In this document: positions 15,402 to 23,669 of the stretch, one piece after another
Layout of the letters: each line of letters starts with the position of its first letter
Numbering within the stretch: the first letter of the stretch is position 1
Translations under genes and position numbers: made by a program
Origin: Alphaproteobacteria bacterium
Lineage (GTDB): Bacteria; Pseudomonadota; Alphaproteobacteria; RF32; CAG-239
DNA length: 34,329 nt
Assembly (NCBI GenBank): GCA_015062345.1
Contig: SUUV01000017.1
Coordinates: forward strand, 1 to 34,329
Direction: 5' to 3'
The notes under the pieces: generated by a model
What the model was told of the DNA's origin: nothing
Databases searched by the model: none
Seen by the model: the letters and a program-made list of their open reading frames with translations, nothing else

Positions 15402-17096
15402 ATGAAATATGTTGCATTTTTGTTGGGTGTGTTGTTTGGTTTTGGTTGCGAAGCTGCCAATATAACCGCATCGGTAAACAGAAACATTGTGCCGGTTGAT
15501 GAGGTTTTTGTATTAACGATAAGTGCTGATGAAAACACTAATGAAAAGCCCGATTTAAGTGTTTTAGATGCCGATTATGACATATATTCGACATCTTCTT
15601 CCAAGAGTACATACATTGTAAATGGTAAAGCAAGTGCGACAACAAAATGGCAGATAGGAATTTCAGCCAACAAAGCCGGAAAGCAAAAAATTCCGGCAAT
15701 TAAGGTCGGCAATGATGTTTCAAACGAAATTGAAATTGAAATATTACCTGAAGGGACAGTTGTTGACGAGCAACCTGAAGAACAAAAATATAAAATTAAA
15801 ACCGAATTTGATGCTAAAAAAAGCTATTATGTGCAAGAGCAAATTCCGGTAAATGTTGTTGTTACCGATATTGGCGGTTTGCAAGGAGGAGAGCCTGTTT
15901 TTGATAATAGCGACGAGTGGATAATTAAGAGCTTGGGGCAACCTGATGTGGTTTCAAGATATGAAAACGGTATCAATGTCAGAGATATAATTTTTAAATA
16001 TGTTTTGTTTGCGCAAAAAAGCGGAAAGCTTTTCATTCCGGCCGTTCGTTTTAACGGTTATACGGTTTCCAATTCGGGAGGAGGAATTTTTTCGGGCAAT
16101 ATACTAAATCTTAATGTCGGTTTTCCGTCCGGATTTGGTTTTGAAGTTCCGGTCAAATTGGTATCACCGAAAAAACAAATTGATATCAAACCGGTGCCGG
16201 CTGATTATGGAAAAAATTGGTGGTTGCCGGCAAAAGATGTTACAATCAGCGCCGATTTTGTTGATAACTCCGAATTTATGGAAGGTGAGGCTTTCAGTCG
16301 AGAAATTGTTTTAAAAGCTGTCGGAGTTATAGATACGCAACTTCCCGAGTTTGACTTTCAAGATACCGAGAGTTTAAAACAATATCCGCAAAAAAGCACA
16401 AATTCTACCGAGCTTGTTGCAGGTGAGCCTGTGGCAACCAAAAAAACGGTAAATGTTTATATTCCGGAAAAATCGGGAAAAGTCGTGTTACCGGCAATTG
16501 AAGTTGAATGGTTCAATGTAAAAACCTTAAAACCGGAAATTGCGAAAGTGCCGGAGGTTACAATTTTTGTAAAAAAGAATCCGAATATTAAAACGACAAT
16601 TGAAACAGAGCTTAAGCTTCAAACAACGGAAAATACAGCAAATGAAAATGTAAAAAACGATAACAAAATACTCACTTTGGCACAATTGACATCGTTGCTT
16701 ATAGCAGTTTTGTTGTTAGGAATGTTGTTAGGTTATCAGGTTTTTAAGTGCCGAAAATTTAAGGGTGAAAAACCACATTGTGAAACAAGAGCATATCCTG
16801 ATTTTATTGTTAAAAAAGCTTATGAAAATGATTTTAGAGGTTTAAGAGATGCTTTGATATCTTGGGCGACGGGCTTTTATCCTCAAAAAAATATCACTAC
16901 ATTAAAAGATGTGGCAAATGCTGTAGAAGATGAAAGTTTTTCCGAGCAAGTTGATATCATTGTTGATAAACTGTATAATCCGAAAGATGAGAAAAGTTTT
17001 AATGCAAAAACTTTTGCGGATTTGTACAACAAAATATTAAAAAAAACAAAAAAAAAGGATAAAAAGAACTCACCTTTACCCAAGCTTTATCAATAA
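15402..17096 (+). CDS. batD: BatD-type membrane protein
   Basis: The start is ATG 15402 (GGAG 6 nt upstream), one base after the batB/C stop; an ATG at 15390 has no such site. The 564-aa product has a signal peptide (cleavage near residue 18), several beta-sandwich repeats between about 20 and 420 (for example ITASVNRNIVPVDEVFVLTI, PEKSGKVVLPAIEVEWFN), one membrane helix at about 430-450 and a C-terminal helical cytoplasmic tail ending in Lys-rich sequence. This architecture matches BatD, a periplasmic-facing partner of BatA and BatB. It ends the run; no clear terminator was found downstream. Confidence 0.88.
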   Translation: MKYVAFLLGVLFGFGCEAANITASVNRNIVPVDEVFVLTISADENTNEKPDLSVLDADYDIYSTSSSKSTYIVNGKASATTKWQIGISANKAGKQKIPAIKVGNDVSNEIEIEILPEGTVVDEQPEEQKYKIKTEFDAKKSYYVQEQIPVNVVVTDIGGLQGGEPVFDNSDEWIIKSLGQPDVVSRYENGINVRDIIFKYVLFAQKSGKLFIPAVRFNGYTVSNSGGGIFSGNILNLNVGFPSGFGFEVPVKLVSPKKQIDIKPVPADYGKNWWLPAKDVTISADFVDNSEFMEGEAFSREIVLKAVGVIDTQLPEFDFQDTESLKQYPQKSTNSTELVAGEPVATKKTVNVYIPEKSGKVVLPAIEVEWFNVKTLKPEIAKVPEVTIFVKKNPNIKTTIETELKLQTTENTANENVKNDNKILTLAQLTSLLIAVLLLGMLLGYQVFKCRKFKGEKPHCETRAYPDFIVKKAYENDFRGLRDALISWATGFYPQKNITTLKDVANAVEDESFSEQVDIIVDKLYNPKDEKSFNAKTFADLYNKILKKTKKKDKKNSPLPKLYQ

Positions 17097-17159
17097 AATA
17101 TTGCAATATGATTTTTTATGTGTTCTAATAACTAAAGTTTTATTATGTAAGGACGGGCT

Positions 17160-18242
17160 ATGTTTTTTATGAAAAAATTGTTGTTAGGTTTAGGCTTTTT
17201 GTTTTTGATTTCCTTAGGTGGAGCCGGCACTCAAAGCAATAGTCTTCTTATGCAAGGAATGGGTTTTTTCGGCATTATAATCGGTTTGGTGATTTTATAT
17301 GTTTTCGGTAAGATGGTTTGGCGAGGGGTAGGCTGTTTTCCGTCCTTTTTGATAATGTCACTCATTGTTTTGTTTATGATGTATTCTTTTGGGATGTTTA
17401 ATAACGGTTTATCCGGTGTCGGAGATGCAATTTTAAAATTTATCGGCAGAGAAACAACATCACAAACATCACAAAGCGATGCTGCACCAATGCCTTCAAT
17501 GCAAAACAAGAGGCTTCCCGCACAAGACAAATTTAAACCGGAATTTGAAGATAATAAACTTGAAAATAACAATCAAAACAGTTATGAAAATGCCTCATTG
17601 TTTGATGATGTGCAGTCTGCTCCCGATGATGGATTTGAGCAGCAAACGGCACCTGTTGAGCAGCAACAAGGACAAGCAAACCCAACAGGGTTTATTGATA
17701 ATGTGTTGTCGGCAATTTCGGGTAAACATTCTCCTGCACAGCAACCAAAACAGTTTAATCCCAATGATTATCCGGTTGTTTACGGCTCGGTAAGAGTGGT
17801 AAATGCCGATACTTTAATTATGTACGGAAAATATTTTAAGTTGTTTGGTATTGATGCTCCCGAATCGAACCAAACCTGTGCCAATAAAAGCGGAAGGTCA
17901 TATAATTGCGGTCGAGAAGCCGCTATGTGGCTTAAAAATTGGATTGGAGATAACGAGCTTGAATGTCATGTAATCAGGCAAAATACCAAAGGTGATATGG
18001 AAGGAACTTGCTCATATGGTCCGTATGATTTGGGTGCCGCACTGGTTAATGCCGGTTGGGCGGTGGCTAATGTGCAAGTAACAGACATTTATTATCCTTA
18101 CGAAACACAAGCTAAAGAAAACAGAAGGGGATTATGGCAAGGACAGTTTTATATGCCATGGGATTGGCGCAAAATGCAAAATCGTAAGGCAAAAATAAAA
18201 GTGATTAAACCTAAAAAGAAAAAGAATATGTTTGGAATATGA
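17160..18242 (+). CDS. Membrane-anchored staphylococcal-nuclease-like protein, probably catalytically altered
   Basis: The 360-aa protein has three N-terminal membrane helices (about 4-22, 33-52, 60-80), a Gln/Asn/Pro-rich disordered linker (about 100-200) and a C-terminal SNase-like domain (about 205-340). In that domain VVNADTLIMYG, FGIDAPES, CGREAAMWLKNWI and GAALVNAGWAV align with SNase blocks. The Arg that normally precedes LxGIDAPE is Lys (YFKLFGIDAPES), and the DxYGR block that supplies the second catalytic Arg is KGDMEGTC. Extra cysteines suggest disulfides. Nuclease activity is therefore doubtful; binding of nucleic acid or another polymer is possible. AAGGA precedes the ATG, and the stop overlaps tsaE (ATGA). 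Confidence 0.75.
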   Translation: MFFMKKLLLGLGFLFLISLGGAGTQSNSLLMQGMGFFGIIIGLVILYVFGKMVWRGVGCFPSFLIMSLIVLFMMYSFGMFNNGLSGVGDAILKFIGRETTSQTSQSDAAPMPSMQNKRLPAQDKFKPEFEDNKLENNNQNSYENASLFDDVQSAPDDGFEQQTAPVEQQQGQANPTGFIDNVLSAISGKHSPAQQPKQFNPNDYPVVYGSVRVVNADTLIMYGKYFKLFGIDAPESNQTCANKSGRSYNCGREAAMWLKNWIGDNELECHVIRQNTKGDMEGTCSYGPYDLGAALVNAGWAVANVQVTDIYYPYETQAKENRRGLWQGQFYMPWDWRKMQNRKAKIKVIKPKKKKNMFGI

Positions 18243-18721
18243 TGTATATTTATCATTGCAACACCCAAGAAGAAACTCAAAATTTGGCAAGAGCGCTTTC
18301 CGAAATCAGCACTTTACAAGATGTTTGGGCTCTTTTTGGCACACTTGGTGTAGGAAAAAGTGTGTTCAGCCGAGCCTTTATCAAAAATATTACATCGGTT
18401 GAAGATGTTCCGAGCCCGACATTTACTCTTGTGCAAGTGTATGAAGCGCCGAATTTTGATATATACCATTATGATTTATACAGGTTAAAATCGGCCGAAG
18501 AAATTTGGGAGCTTAACATTGAAGAAGCTTTTGCTCAAGCGGTAAGTTTGGTTGAGTGGCCAGAAAAAATGGGCCCTTATTTGCCCCGAGATTGTTTTAA
18601 GGTAAATATTGTTTGGTTGTCTCAAGACAGACGGCGGATTGAAATTGAAGTTAAATCGGAAGAAAAGAAAAATCGTTTGCTTAAGGCCAAAATTAAACCG
18701 GATATAATTGATGATAAATAA
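18239..18721 (+). CDS. tsaE: tRNA threonylcarbamoyladenosine biosynthesis ATPase TsaE
   Basis: The 160-aa P-loop protein has Walker A GTLGVGKS (34-41; family usual GxLGAGKT), the switch region VPSPTFTLVQVYE and the HYDLYRL block, followed by LVEWPEKMG. All are TsaE landmarks. TsaE is the ATPase of the TsaB-TsaD-TsaE complex that makes t6A37 in tRNAs reading ANN codons. The C-terminal 25 residues are Lys-rich and longer than usual. Its start overlaps the nuclease-like gene (ATGATG) and its end overlaps hprK by 11 bp, indicating tight coupling. Val replaces the common Ala in the P-loop; probably tolerated. Confidence 0.93.
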   Translation: MMYIYHCNTQEETQNLARALSEISTLQDVWALFGTLGVGKSVFSRAFIKNITSVEDVPSPTFTLVQVYEAPNFDIYHYDLYRLKSAEEIWELNIEEAFAQAVSLVEWPEKMGPYLPRDCFKVNIVWLSQDRRRIEIEVKSEEKKNRLLKAKIKPDIIDDK

Positions 18722-19139
18722 CATTTATGCAACTTGCGTGGCAATCAACGGAAACGGCATTTTAATTTTGGGTAAATCGGGTGCCGGTAAGTCGGATTTG
18801 GCTTTAAGGCTTATCGAAAACAAAAATGCGGTTTTGGTATCAGATGACAGAGTTGATGTCAAAGTTGAAAATAATGTGCTTTTTGCAAGTGCTCCCGAAA
18901 ACATCAAAGGAATGTTGGAAGTTCGAGGAATCGGTATAGTAAAACAAAAATATGCGCAAACCGCACCTGTGCGTTTGGTGATAAATTTGGCAGATGATAT
19001 AAAAAAAATTGACCGAATGCCGGAAGAAAAATTTTATGAAATCGGGGGTGTGAAAATACCGTTGGCAGATTTATATCCTTTTGAAGTTTCTGTGGTTGAT
19101 AAGATTGTTATAAAATTAAAAGGTATCCTTGAAAATTAG
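18711..19139 (+). CDS. hprK: Short HPr kinase/phosphorylase (C-terminal domain only)
   Basis: The 142-aa protein consists only of the kinase domain. It has P-loop GKSGAGKS (21-28), VSDDRVDV (43-50), the HprK signature LEVRGIGIV (69-77) and the C-terminal FEVSVVDKIVIKL. Full-length HprK of Firmicutes is about 310 aa; the short form is characteristic of Alphaproteobacteria, where it acts on the HPr-like protein of the nitrogen PTS. It is the best taxonomic clue in the window. ATG 18711 is preferred over the TTG three bases earlier. It overlaps the tsaE end. The usual neighbours (mannose-type EIIA, HPr) are not next to it. Confidence 0.92.
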   Translation: MINNIYATCVAINGNGILILGKSGAGKSDLALRLIENKNAVLVSDDRVDVKVENNVLFASAPENIKGMLEVRGIGIVKQKYAQTAPVRLVINLADDIKKIDRMPEEKFYEIGGVKIPLADLYPFEVSVVDKIVIKLKGILEN

Positions 19140-19190
19140 GCAAAAAGAACATACAATGCGCATATTGATTGATGTAAAAAGGATAAAAAT

Positions 19191-20000
19191 ATGCCACCTA
19201 AACCCATTAACAGACGAAAACAATTTGAAAACTTTTTAAGAACTTTAGGTAAACCTCTGGTTAAGTTTATTATCAGATTGGGCGAGTTGACTCAATTTGT
19301 GCTAAAAGCATTATATCATTGTTTTACCCCGCCGTTTTATCTGAAAAATTTTGTTCGCCAGCTTTTGGATATGGGTTTTTATTCGTTGCCGGTGGTAGGT
19401 CTTACCACAATTTTTGCAGGTATGGTAATTGCTTTGCAAAGCTATTCGGGTTTTGCCCGTTTTGGTGCCGAAAGCGCAGTTGCATCGGTAGTGTTAATTT
19501 CGGTTACCAGAGAATTGGCTCCGGTGTTGTCCGCTTTGATGGTCGCAGGCAGAATCGGTGCGGCAATGGCGGCCGAAATCGGTACCATGCGTGTAACCGA
19601 ACAAATTGATGCTTTGGTTACATTGTCAACCAATCCGTTTAAATATTTGGTTGCTCCTCGTTTGTGGGCAGGTGTAATTGTGTTGCCGATTTTGGTTTTA
19701 ATCGGTGATGTAATCGGCATTTTCGGCGGTTATGTTGTCGGGGTTTTCAAACTTGGTTTTAATCCGGCAAATTATATCAATTCAACTTTTGAAAATATGG
19801 AAGCAATTGATATCATATCCGGCCTTACAAAGGCGGCAGTGTTCGGCTTTATCATTTCGTTGATGGGCTGTTATAACGGTTATAAATCGAAAGGCGGAGC
19901 TCAAGGAGTGGGTGAGGCAACGACAAATGCGGTTGTTTCGGCTTCTATTTTGATTTTGATTTTCAACTATATCTTAACCGAAGTTTTCTTTTCAAAATAA
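19191..20000 (+). CDS. mlaE: MlaE-type phospholipid/sterol ABC transporter permease
   Basis: The 269-aa permease has five or six membrane helices and the MlaE family blocks VGLTTIFAGMVIALQ, ELAPVLSALMVAGRIGAAMAAEIGTMRVTEQIDAL (split here only by my reading) and SLMGCYNGY. With MlaF it forms the inner-membrane core of the Mla system, which moves phospholipids between the inner and outer membranes and keeps outer-membrane asymmetry. AAGGA precedes the ATG. mlaF follows by 11 bp. The substrate-binding mlaD, normally the next gene, is not here. Confidence 0.93.
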   Translation: MPPKPINRRKQFENFLRTLGKPLVKFIIRLGELTQFVLKALYHCFTPPFYLKNFVRQLLDMGFYSLPVVGLTTIFAGMVIALQSYSGFARFGAESAVASVVLISVTRELAPVLSALMVAGRIGAAMAAEIGTMRVTEQIDALVTLSTNPFKYLVAPRLWAGVIVLPILVLIGDVIGIFGGYVVGVFKLGFNPANYINSTFENMEAIDIISGLTKAAVFGFIISLMGCYNGYKSKGGAQGVGEATTNAVVSASILILIFNYILTEVFFSK

Positions 20001-20011
20001 GCGAGGTTTAA

Positions 20012-20779
20012 ATGGGAAAAGATATAAAAATTTCAATTCGTAATTTGCACAAAGCTTTTGGTAAGAAAAAAGTTTTAAACGGGATAGATTTAGACATTGA
20101 AACCGGAAAATCTTTGGTAGTAATCGGCGGTTCGGGTACGGGAAAATCTGTTTTGATAAAATGTATTCAAGGTCTGTTAACACCGGATATGGGGTCAATT
20201 AAAATTGATAATTTGGAAACAGTCGGTGCCAAAGGAAACAAGTTAAAAAATTTTCACGCAAAAATGGGTATGCTTTTTCAGGGCGGAGCTTTGTTTGACA
20301 GTTTGAGTGTTTGGGAAAATGTGGCATTTTCGCTTTTGGAAAATAAAAAAGTGGCCAGAGAAAAAGCCAAAGTTGAGGCAATCAGAGTTTTAAGACAAGT
20401 GGGGCTTGCTCCCGATGTGGCCGATTTGTCACCGTCTGAGCTTTCGGGCGGAATGCAAAAAAGAGTGGGGCTGGCAAGAGCTGTTATTACAAAACCGGAA
20501 ATAATCTTTTTTGATGAACCCACCACCGGACTTGACCCGATTATGGCTGATGTAATTAATGATTTGATTGTCGAATCGGCAAAAGGATTGGGCGCTACCA
20601 CACTTACCATTACTCATGATATGGCATCGGTCAGGAAAATTGCCGATAAGGTGGCAATGCTTTACAAAGGCAAAATTATTTGGCATGGAACGGTTAAAGA
20701 AATGGATAAAACCGATAATCCTTATGTACAACAATTTATTAACGGGTGTTCGCAAGGACCGATTAAGGTGGAAGTGTAG
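20012..20779 (+). CDS. mlaF: MlaF-type ABC transporter ATP-binding protein
   Basis: The 255-aa ATPase has Walker A GGSGTGKS (39-46), Q-loop MLFQGGALFDSL, signature LSGGMQKR (about 146-153), Walker B FFDEPTTGLDP (about 168-178) and switch ITHDM. The LSGGMQKR form and the GALFDSL Q-loop are typical of MlaF rather than of general importers. It powers MlaE. radA begins 3 bp after the stop, so the cluster is probably one transcript. Confidence 0.93.
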   Translation: MGKDIKISIRNLHKAFGKKKVLNGIDLDIETGKSLVVIGGSGTGKSVLIKCIQGLLTPDMGSIKIDNLETVGAKGNKLKNFHAKMGMLFQGGALFDSLSVWENVAFSLLENKKVAREKAKVEAIRVLRQVGLAPDVADLSPSELSGGMQKRVGLARAVITKPEIIFFDEPTTGLDPIMADVINDLIVESAKGLGATTLTITHDMASVRKIADKVAMLYKGKIIWHGTVKEMDKTDNPYVQQFINGCSQGPIKVEV

Positions 20780-20782
20780 ACT

Positions 20783-22150
20783 ATGGCAAAAAAATCAGTT
20801 GTGGAATATGTTTGCAATCAGTGTGGGGCTGTTTATCCGAAGTGGCAAGGAAAATGTGACTCTTGCGGTGAATGGAACACCATTGAAGAAGAAAAACCTC
20901 AAGGTGGCGGTTTTTCTGTTTTACCAAATAAGAAAAAAGGCGAAATGATAGATTTTGTGCCGTTAAGCGGCAATGCACAAACTTATGACCGCTTAAAAAC
21001 CAACATCAAAGAAATTGACCGAGTTACGGGTGGCGGTTTGGTGCCGGGGTCGGCAATTTTGGTCGGTGGAGACCCCGGAATCGGAAAATCGACTTTGTTG
21101 TTGCAAGTGTGTGCCGGAGTTGCCAATTTGAATGAAGGGTATGAGTGTTTTTATATTTCGGGTGAAGAAGCAATTGACCAAGTAAGAATCAGAGCCCAAC
21201 GATTGGGACTGGCAAATTCACCGGTTAAACTTGCCAGTACAACTGAAGTTAAAGACATTGTGGCGACAATTGAAAAAGCAAAACCGACAGTTGTGATAAT
21301 TGACTCGATACAAACCATGTATTTGGAAAATGTCGAATCGACACCGGGGAGTGTTTCTCAAGTCAGAGCCTCAGCATATGAACTGATTAAACTTGCCAAG
21401 CGCAAAGGTTTTGTTCTGTTTTTGGTCGGACATGTTACCAAGCAGGGCGCAATTGCCGGTCCGAGAATTTTGGAACATATGGTCGATACGGTTTTATATT
21501 TTGAGGGCGAAAGAGGACACCATTTCCGCATTTTGCGTGCGGTTAAAAATCGTTATGGTGCAACTGATGAAATCGGTGTTTTTGAAATGCAAGATAAGGG
21601 ACTTGTTGAGGTTGAAAATCCGTCGGCATTGTTCTTGGCAGAAAGACAAGGAAATGTGTCAGGCTCTTGCGTGTTTGCCGGTATTGAGGGCTCAAGGCCG
21701 GTTTTGGTAGAAATTCAGGCACTGGTGAGCCAAAGCGGATATTCAAGCCCGAAGCGTGCGGTTGTAGGTTGGGATAGTAACCGGTTGGCGATGGTGTTGG
21801 CGGTTTTGGAAGCCAGATGCGGTATGAATTTCAGCTCGCAAGATGTATATTTAAACATTGCCGGCGGATTAAAAATTTCGGAACCGGCGGCCGATTTGGC
21901 GGTGGCAATGGCGGTTATATCATCGCTTACCAATAAGCCTTTGCCGGCGGATATGGTGGTGTTTGGTGAAATTGGCTTATCAGGCGAAATCAGAGCCGTA
22001 ACGCAACCGTCATTAAGGTTAAAAGAAGCTTGCAAGTTGGGCTTTTCAAATGCCATTGTGCCGACATCTTTCGGTAAAGAGAAAAAATCCGATGCCATAT
22101 CATATTATGAAATCGGCAATGTCAATCGTTTGATAAATTGGTTTAATTAG
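20783..22150 (+). CDS. radA: DNA repair protein RadA
   Basis: The 455-aa protein contains all RadA parts in order. The N-terminal C4 zinc finger has Cys at 11, 14, 25 and 28. The RecA-like ATPase has Walker A GGDPGIGKS (95-103) and Walker B VVIIDS (170-175). The RadA-specific KNRYG motif (255-259; commonly KNRFG) and a C-terminal Lon-protease-like domain (about 275-455) follow. RadA is a branch-migration helicase acting with RecA in recombinational repair. It is followed 11 bp later by cvpA, a conserved arrangement in Alphaproteobacteria. Confidence 0.96.
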   Translation: MAKKSVVEYVCNQCGAVYPKWQGKCDSCGEWNTIEEEKPQGGGFSVLPNKKKGEMIDFVPLSGNAQTYDRLKTNIKEIDRVTGGGLVPGSAILVGGDPGIGKSTLLLQVCAGVANLNEGYECFYISGEEAIDQVRIRAQRLGLANSPVKLASTTEVKDIVATIEKAKPTVVIIDSIQTMYLENVESTPGSVSQVRASAYELIKLAKRKGFVLFLVGHVTKQGAIAGPRILEHMVDTVLYFEGERGHHFRILRAVKNRYGATDEIGVFEMQDKGLVEVENPSALFLAERQGNVSGSCVFAGIEGSRPVLVEIQALVSQSGYSSPKRAVVGWDSNRLAMVLAVLEARCGMNFSSQDVYLNIAGGLKISEPAADLAVAMAVISSLTNKPLPADMVVFGEIGLSGEIRAVTQPSLRLKEACKLGFSNAIVPTSFGKEKKSDAISYYEIGNVNRLINWFN

Positions 22151-22161
22151 GAGAAAAATAT

Positions 22162-22866
22162 ATGCAACCATTGAACAATTTAGATGTTGTTATCTTGATT
22201 ATTACGGCTGTTTCGGCTCTAATTGCATTGTTTAGAGGTTTGGTAAAAGAAGTGTTGTCAATTGTGGGGTGGACTTTGGCGGCGGTTGTTGTGTTCTATA
22301 TGTTGCCGATTTTAACCCCGATTGCCAAGAATTATATTGCAAGTTCGATGATGGCTTCAATTGTAACCGCTTTAGCGGTGCTGATTGTGTTTTATGTTGT
22401 GTGGCTATTGACTACCGACAAACTTATCGGCAAAGTTCGCTCGAGTAAATTAAGCGCATTAGATAGAGTTTTAGGCTTGTTGTTTGGTGTTGTAAGAGCT
22501 TGTTTGATTGTGATATTGTTTAATATTTTGCTTTCGTGGGTGTTGCCCGAAGAAAGCAAGGAAGGAATGTTTAAAGAGTCGAGATATTTTCAACTTGCCG
22601 GCGAATTTGCCAAACCGATTGAGGGGTTGATACCCGAAGAAACCAAAAATCTGATTAAGATTAAAAAAGATGAAACCGAACAAAAAGCTGAAGAAATAAA
22701 AAAAGATGCCGAACAAAAAGCCATAGATGAACTGTTTGAAAAATTGGCACAACCGCAAATTGAAAAAGTGGTAACAAAATCGGAAGAAGAAACCGAAAAC
22801 TTTGAGGGCTATAAAGAAAACCAAACCGATAATTTGGACAGACTCATCGAGGCAACAGTGGAGTAG
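22162..22866 (+). CDS. cvpA: CvpA family membrane protein
   Basis: The 234-aa protein has four membrane helices in residues 8-125. The CvpA pattern NNLDVVILIITAVSALIALFRG, then LVKEVLSIVGWTLA, and LDRVLGLLFGVVRA is clear. It is followed by a charged, coiled-coil-like C-terminal region (about 165-234) rich in Glu and Lys. CvpA proteins were named for colicin V production and are linked to envelope stress and bile tolerance; the biochemical role is unresolved. purF, its usual downstream partner, is missing: a terminator and a DUF4402-type gene follow instead. Confidence 0.9.
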   Translation: MQPLNNLDVVILIITAVSALIALFRGLVKEVLSIVGWTLAAVVVFYMLPILTPIAKNYIASSMMASIVTALAVLIVFYVVWLLTTDKLIGKVRSSKLSALDRVLGLLFGVVRACLIVILFNILLSWVLPEESKEGMFKESRYFQLAGEFAKPIEGLIPEETKNLIKIKKDETEQKAEEIKKDAEQKAIDELFEKLAQPQIEKVVTKSEEETENFEGYKENQTDNLDRLIEATVE

Positions 22867-22869
22867 GGA

Positions 22870-22895
22870 AAAGCCTCACTTCTGTGAGGCTTTGT
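22870..22895. terminator. Bidirectional terminator between cvpA and DUF4402-type gene C
   Basis: A perfect 10-bp stem, AAAGCCTCAC (22870-22879) with GTGAGGCTTT (22884-22893), and a TTCT loop lie between two convergent stop codons. It ends in TTTG on the plus strand and in TTTCCC on the minus strand. Confidence 0.8.
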
Positions 22896-22904
22896 AGTAT
22901 GTGA

Positions 22905-23378
22905 TTAATAAGTAAACATAACATACATAGCTCCTGAGTAATGTCCTGAAGGAGCATTCGCAGGAATTGTTAAGTGCGGTATAATTGAATCTCCAAATAC
23001 ATTTCTAATACCAAAAGATAGATGAGCGTCAGAGTCATCATCATTATCGAGATGGCTACTAAGAACATTAACACTATATCCATCACTTTCGTCATCAAAA
23101 CTTGAATCACCAATTTGGCAGTGAGCAGGACTATATCCTGTCACATTGACAACATTTGTTCCTTCATTTTCTTCTCGTAAAAAACTACCATCACCAACTA
23201 AGATTATCTCTTTATCACGACTTTTTAAATAGATAGTACCAAAATCCATATCTGTACAGGTAATTTCAGTCACATATTCTATGTTAGCACTTGCTTCAAT
23301 GACAGCATATTCGGTTGTTGCGTTGGCTGTGCTTGTTGCGAGTAGGGCAACAGCAGATAAAAGAAAATATTTTCTCAT
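22905..23378 (-). CDS. Secreted pilin-like DUF4402-type protein C
   Basis: The 157-aa protein has the same signal peptide as the other members (MRKYFLLSAVALLATSTANA). Its mature part begins ATTEYAVIEASANIEY and is the most divergent of the four. The cysteine pair is kept (ITC near residue 41 and AHC near residue 87), as is MDFGTIYLK. The middle is Asp/Ser-rich (DDESDGYS, DNDDDSDAH), and the C-terminal block reads IPANAPSGHYSGAMYV. The acidic runs could bind calcium or simply reflect exposed loops. It lies between cvpA and the lysozyme-like gene and has its own promoter block P4 with the shortest A tract (9). Confidence 0.85.
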   Translation of the reverse strand: MRKYFLLSAVALLATSTANATTEYAVIEASANIEYVTEITCTDMDFGTIYLKSRDKEIILVGDGSFLREENEGTNVVNVTGYSPAHCQIGDSSFDDESDGYSVNVLSSHLDNDDDSDAHLSFGIRNVFGDSIIPHLTIPANAPSGHYSGAMYVMFTY

Positions 23379-23510
23379 TTTTTAATCCTTAAAAATAGTT
23401 AAACTTAATTTGAAAAGCAAAAATTTACCTTTCACATCACATCATAAACCGTTTTTTTTTGCAAGTAAAAAGAGTCTGTTTGTAGATTTAAATCAAAAAT
23501 GAGGTAGAAG
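23379..23510 (-). promoter_or_regulatory. Promoter block P4 with a 9-A tract
   Basis: The conserved block of DUF4402-type gene C: TTGATTTAAAT, GACTCTTTTTACTTGC, only 9 As (complement of 23452-23460), CGGTTTATGAT. With 9 As a TTTACT/TATGAT pair is exactly 17 bp apart, so this copy could be the one with optimal spacing if TTTACT serves as -35. The leader hairpin is weaker here (GAAAAG opposite CCTTTC). Confidence 0.6.
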
Positions 23511-23595
23511 TATGAGCAAAAACCGCGAGTTGATTATTAGTTTTTTGTTATATATGAGTTTAAATATTAAAAATATTGCTTTTAATATATTTTTC

Positions 23596-23624
23596 TTGAT
23601 ATTTTGGATTTTTTGTGTTATAAC
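23596..23624 (+). promoter_or_regulatory. Sigma70-type promoter of the lysozyme-like gene
   Basis: TTGATA (23596-23601), a 17-bp spacer and TATAAC (23619-23624) lie 45 bp before the ATG at 23670. It is a strong match (5 of 6 in both hexamers), independent of the DUF4402 promoter type. Confidence 0.65.
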
Positions 23625-23669
23625 AAATTTTGTAATGAAAATAACAATAACTTTTGAAAGGAAAAAAAT

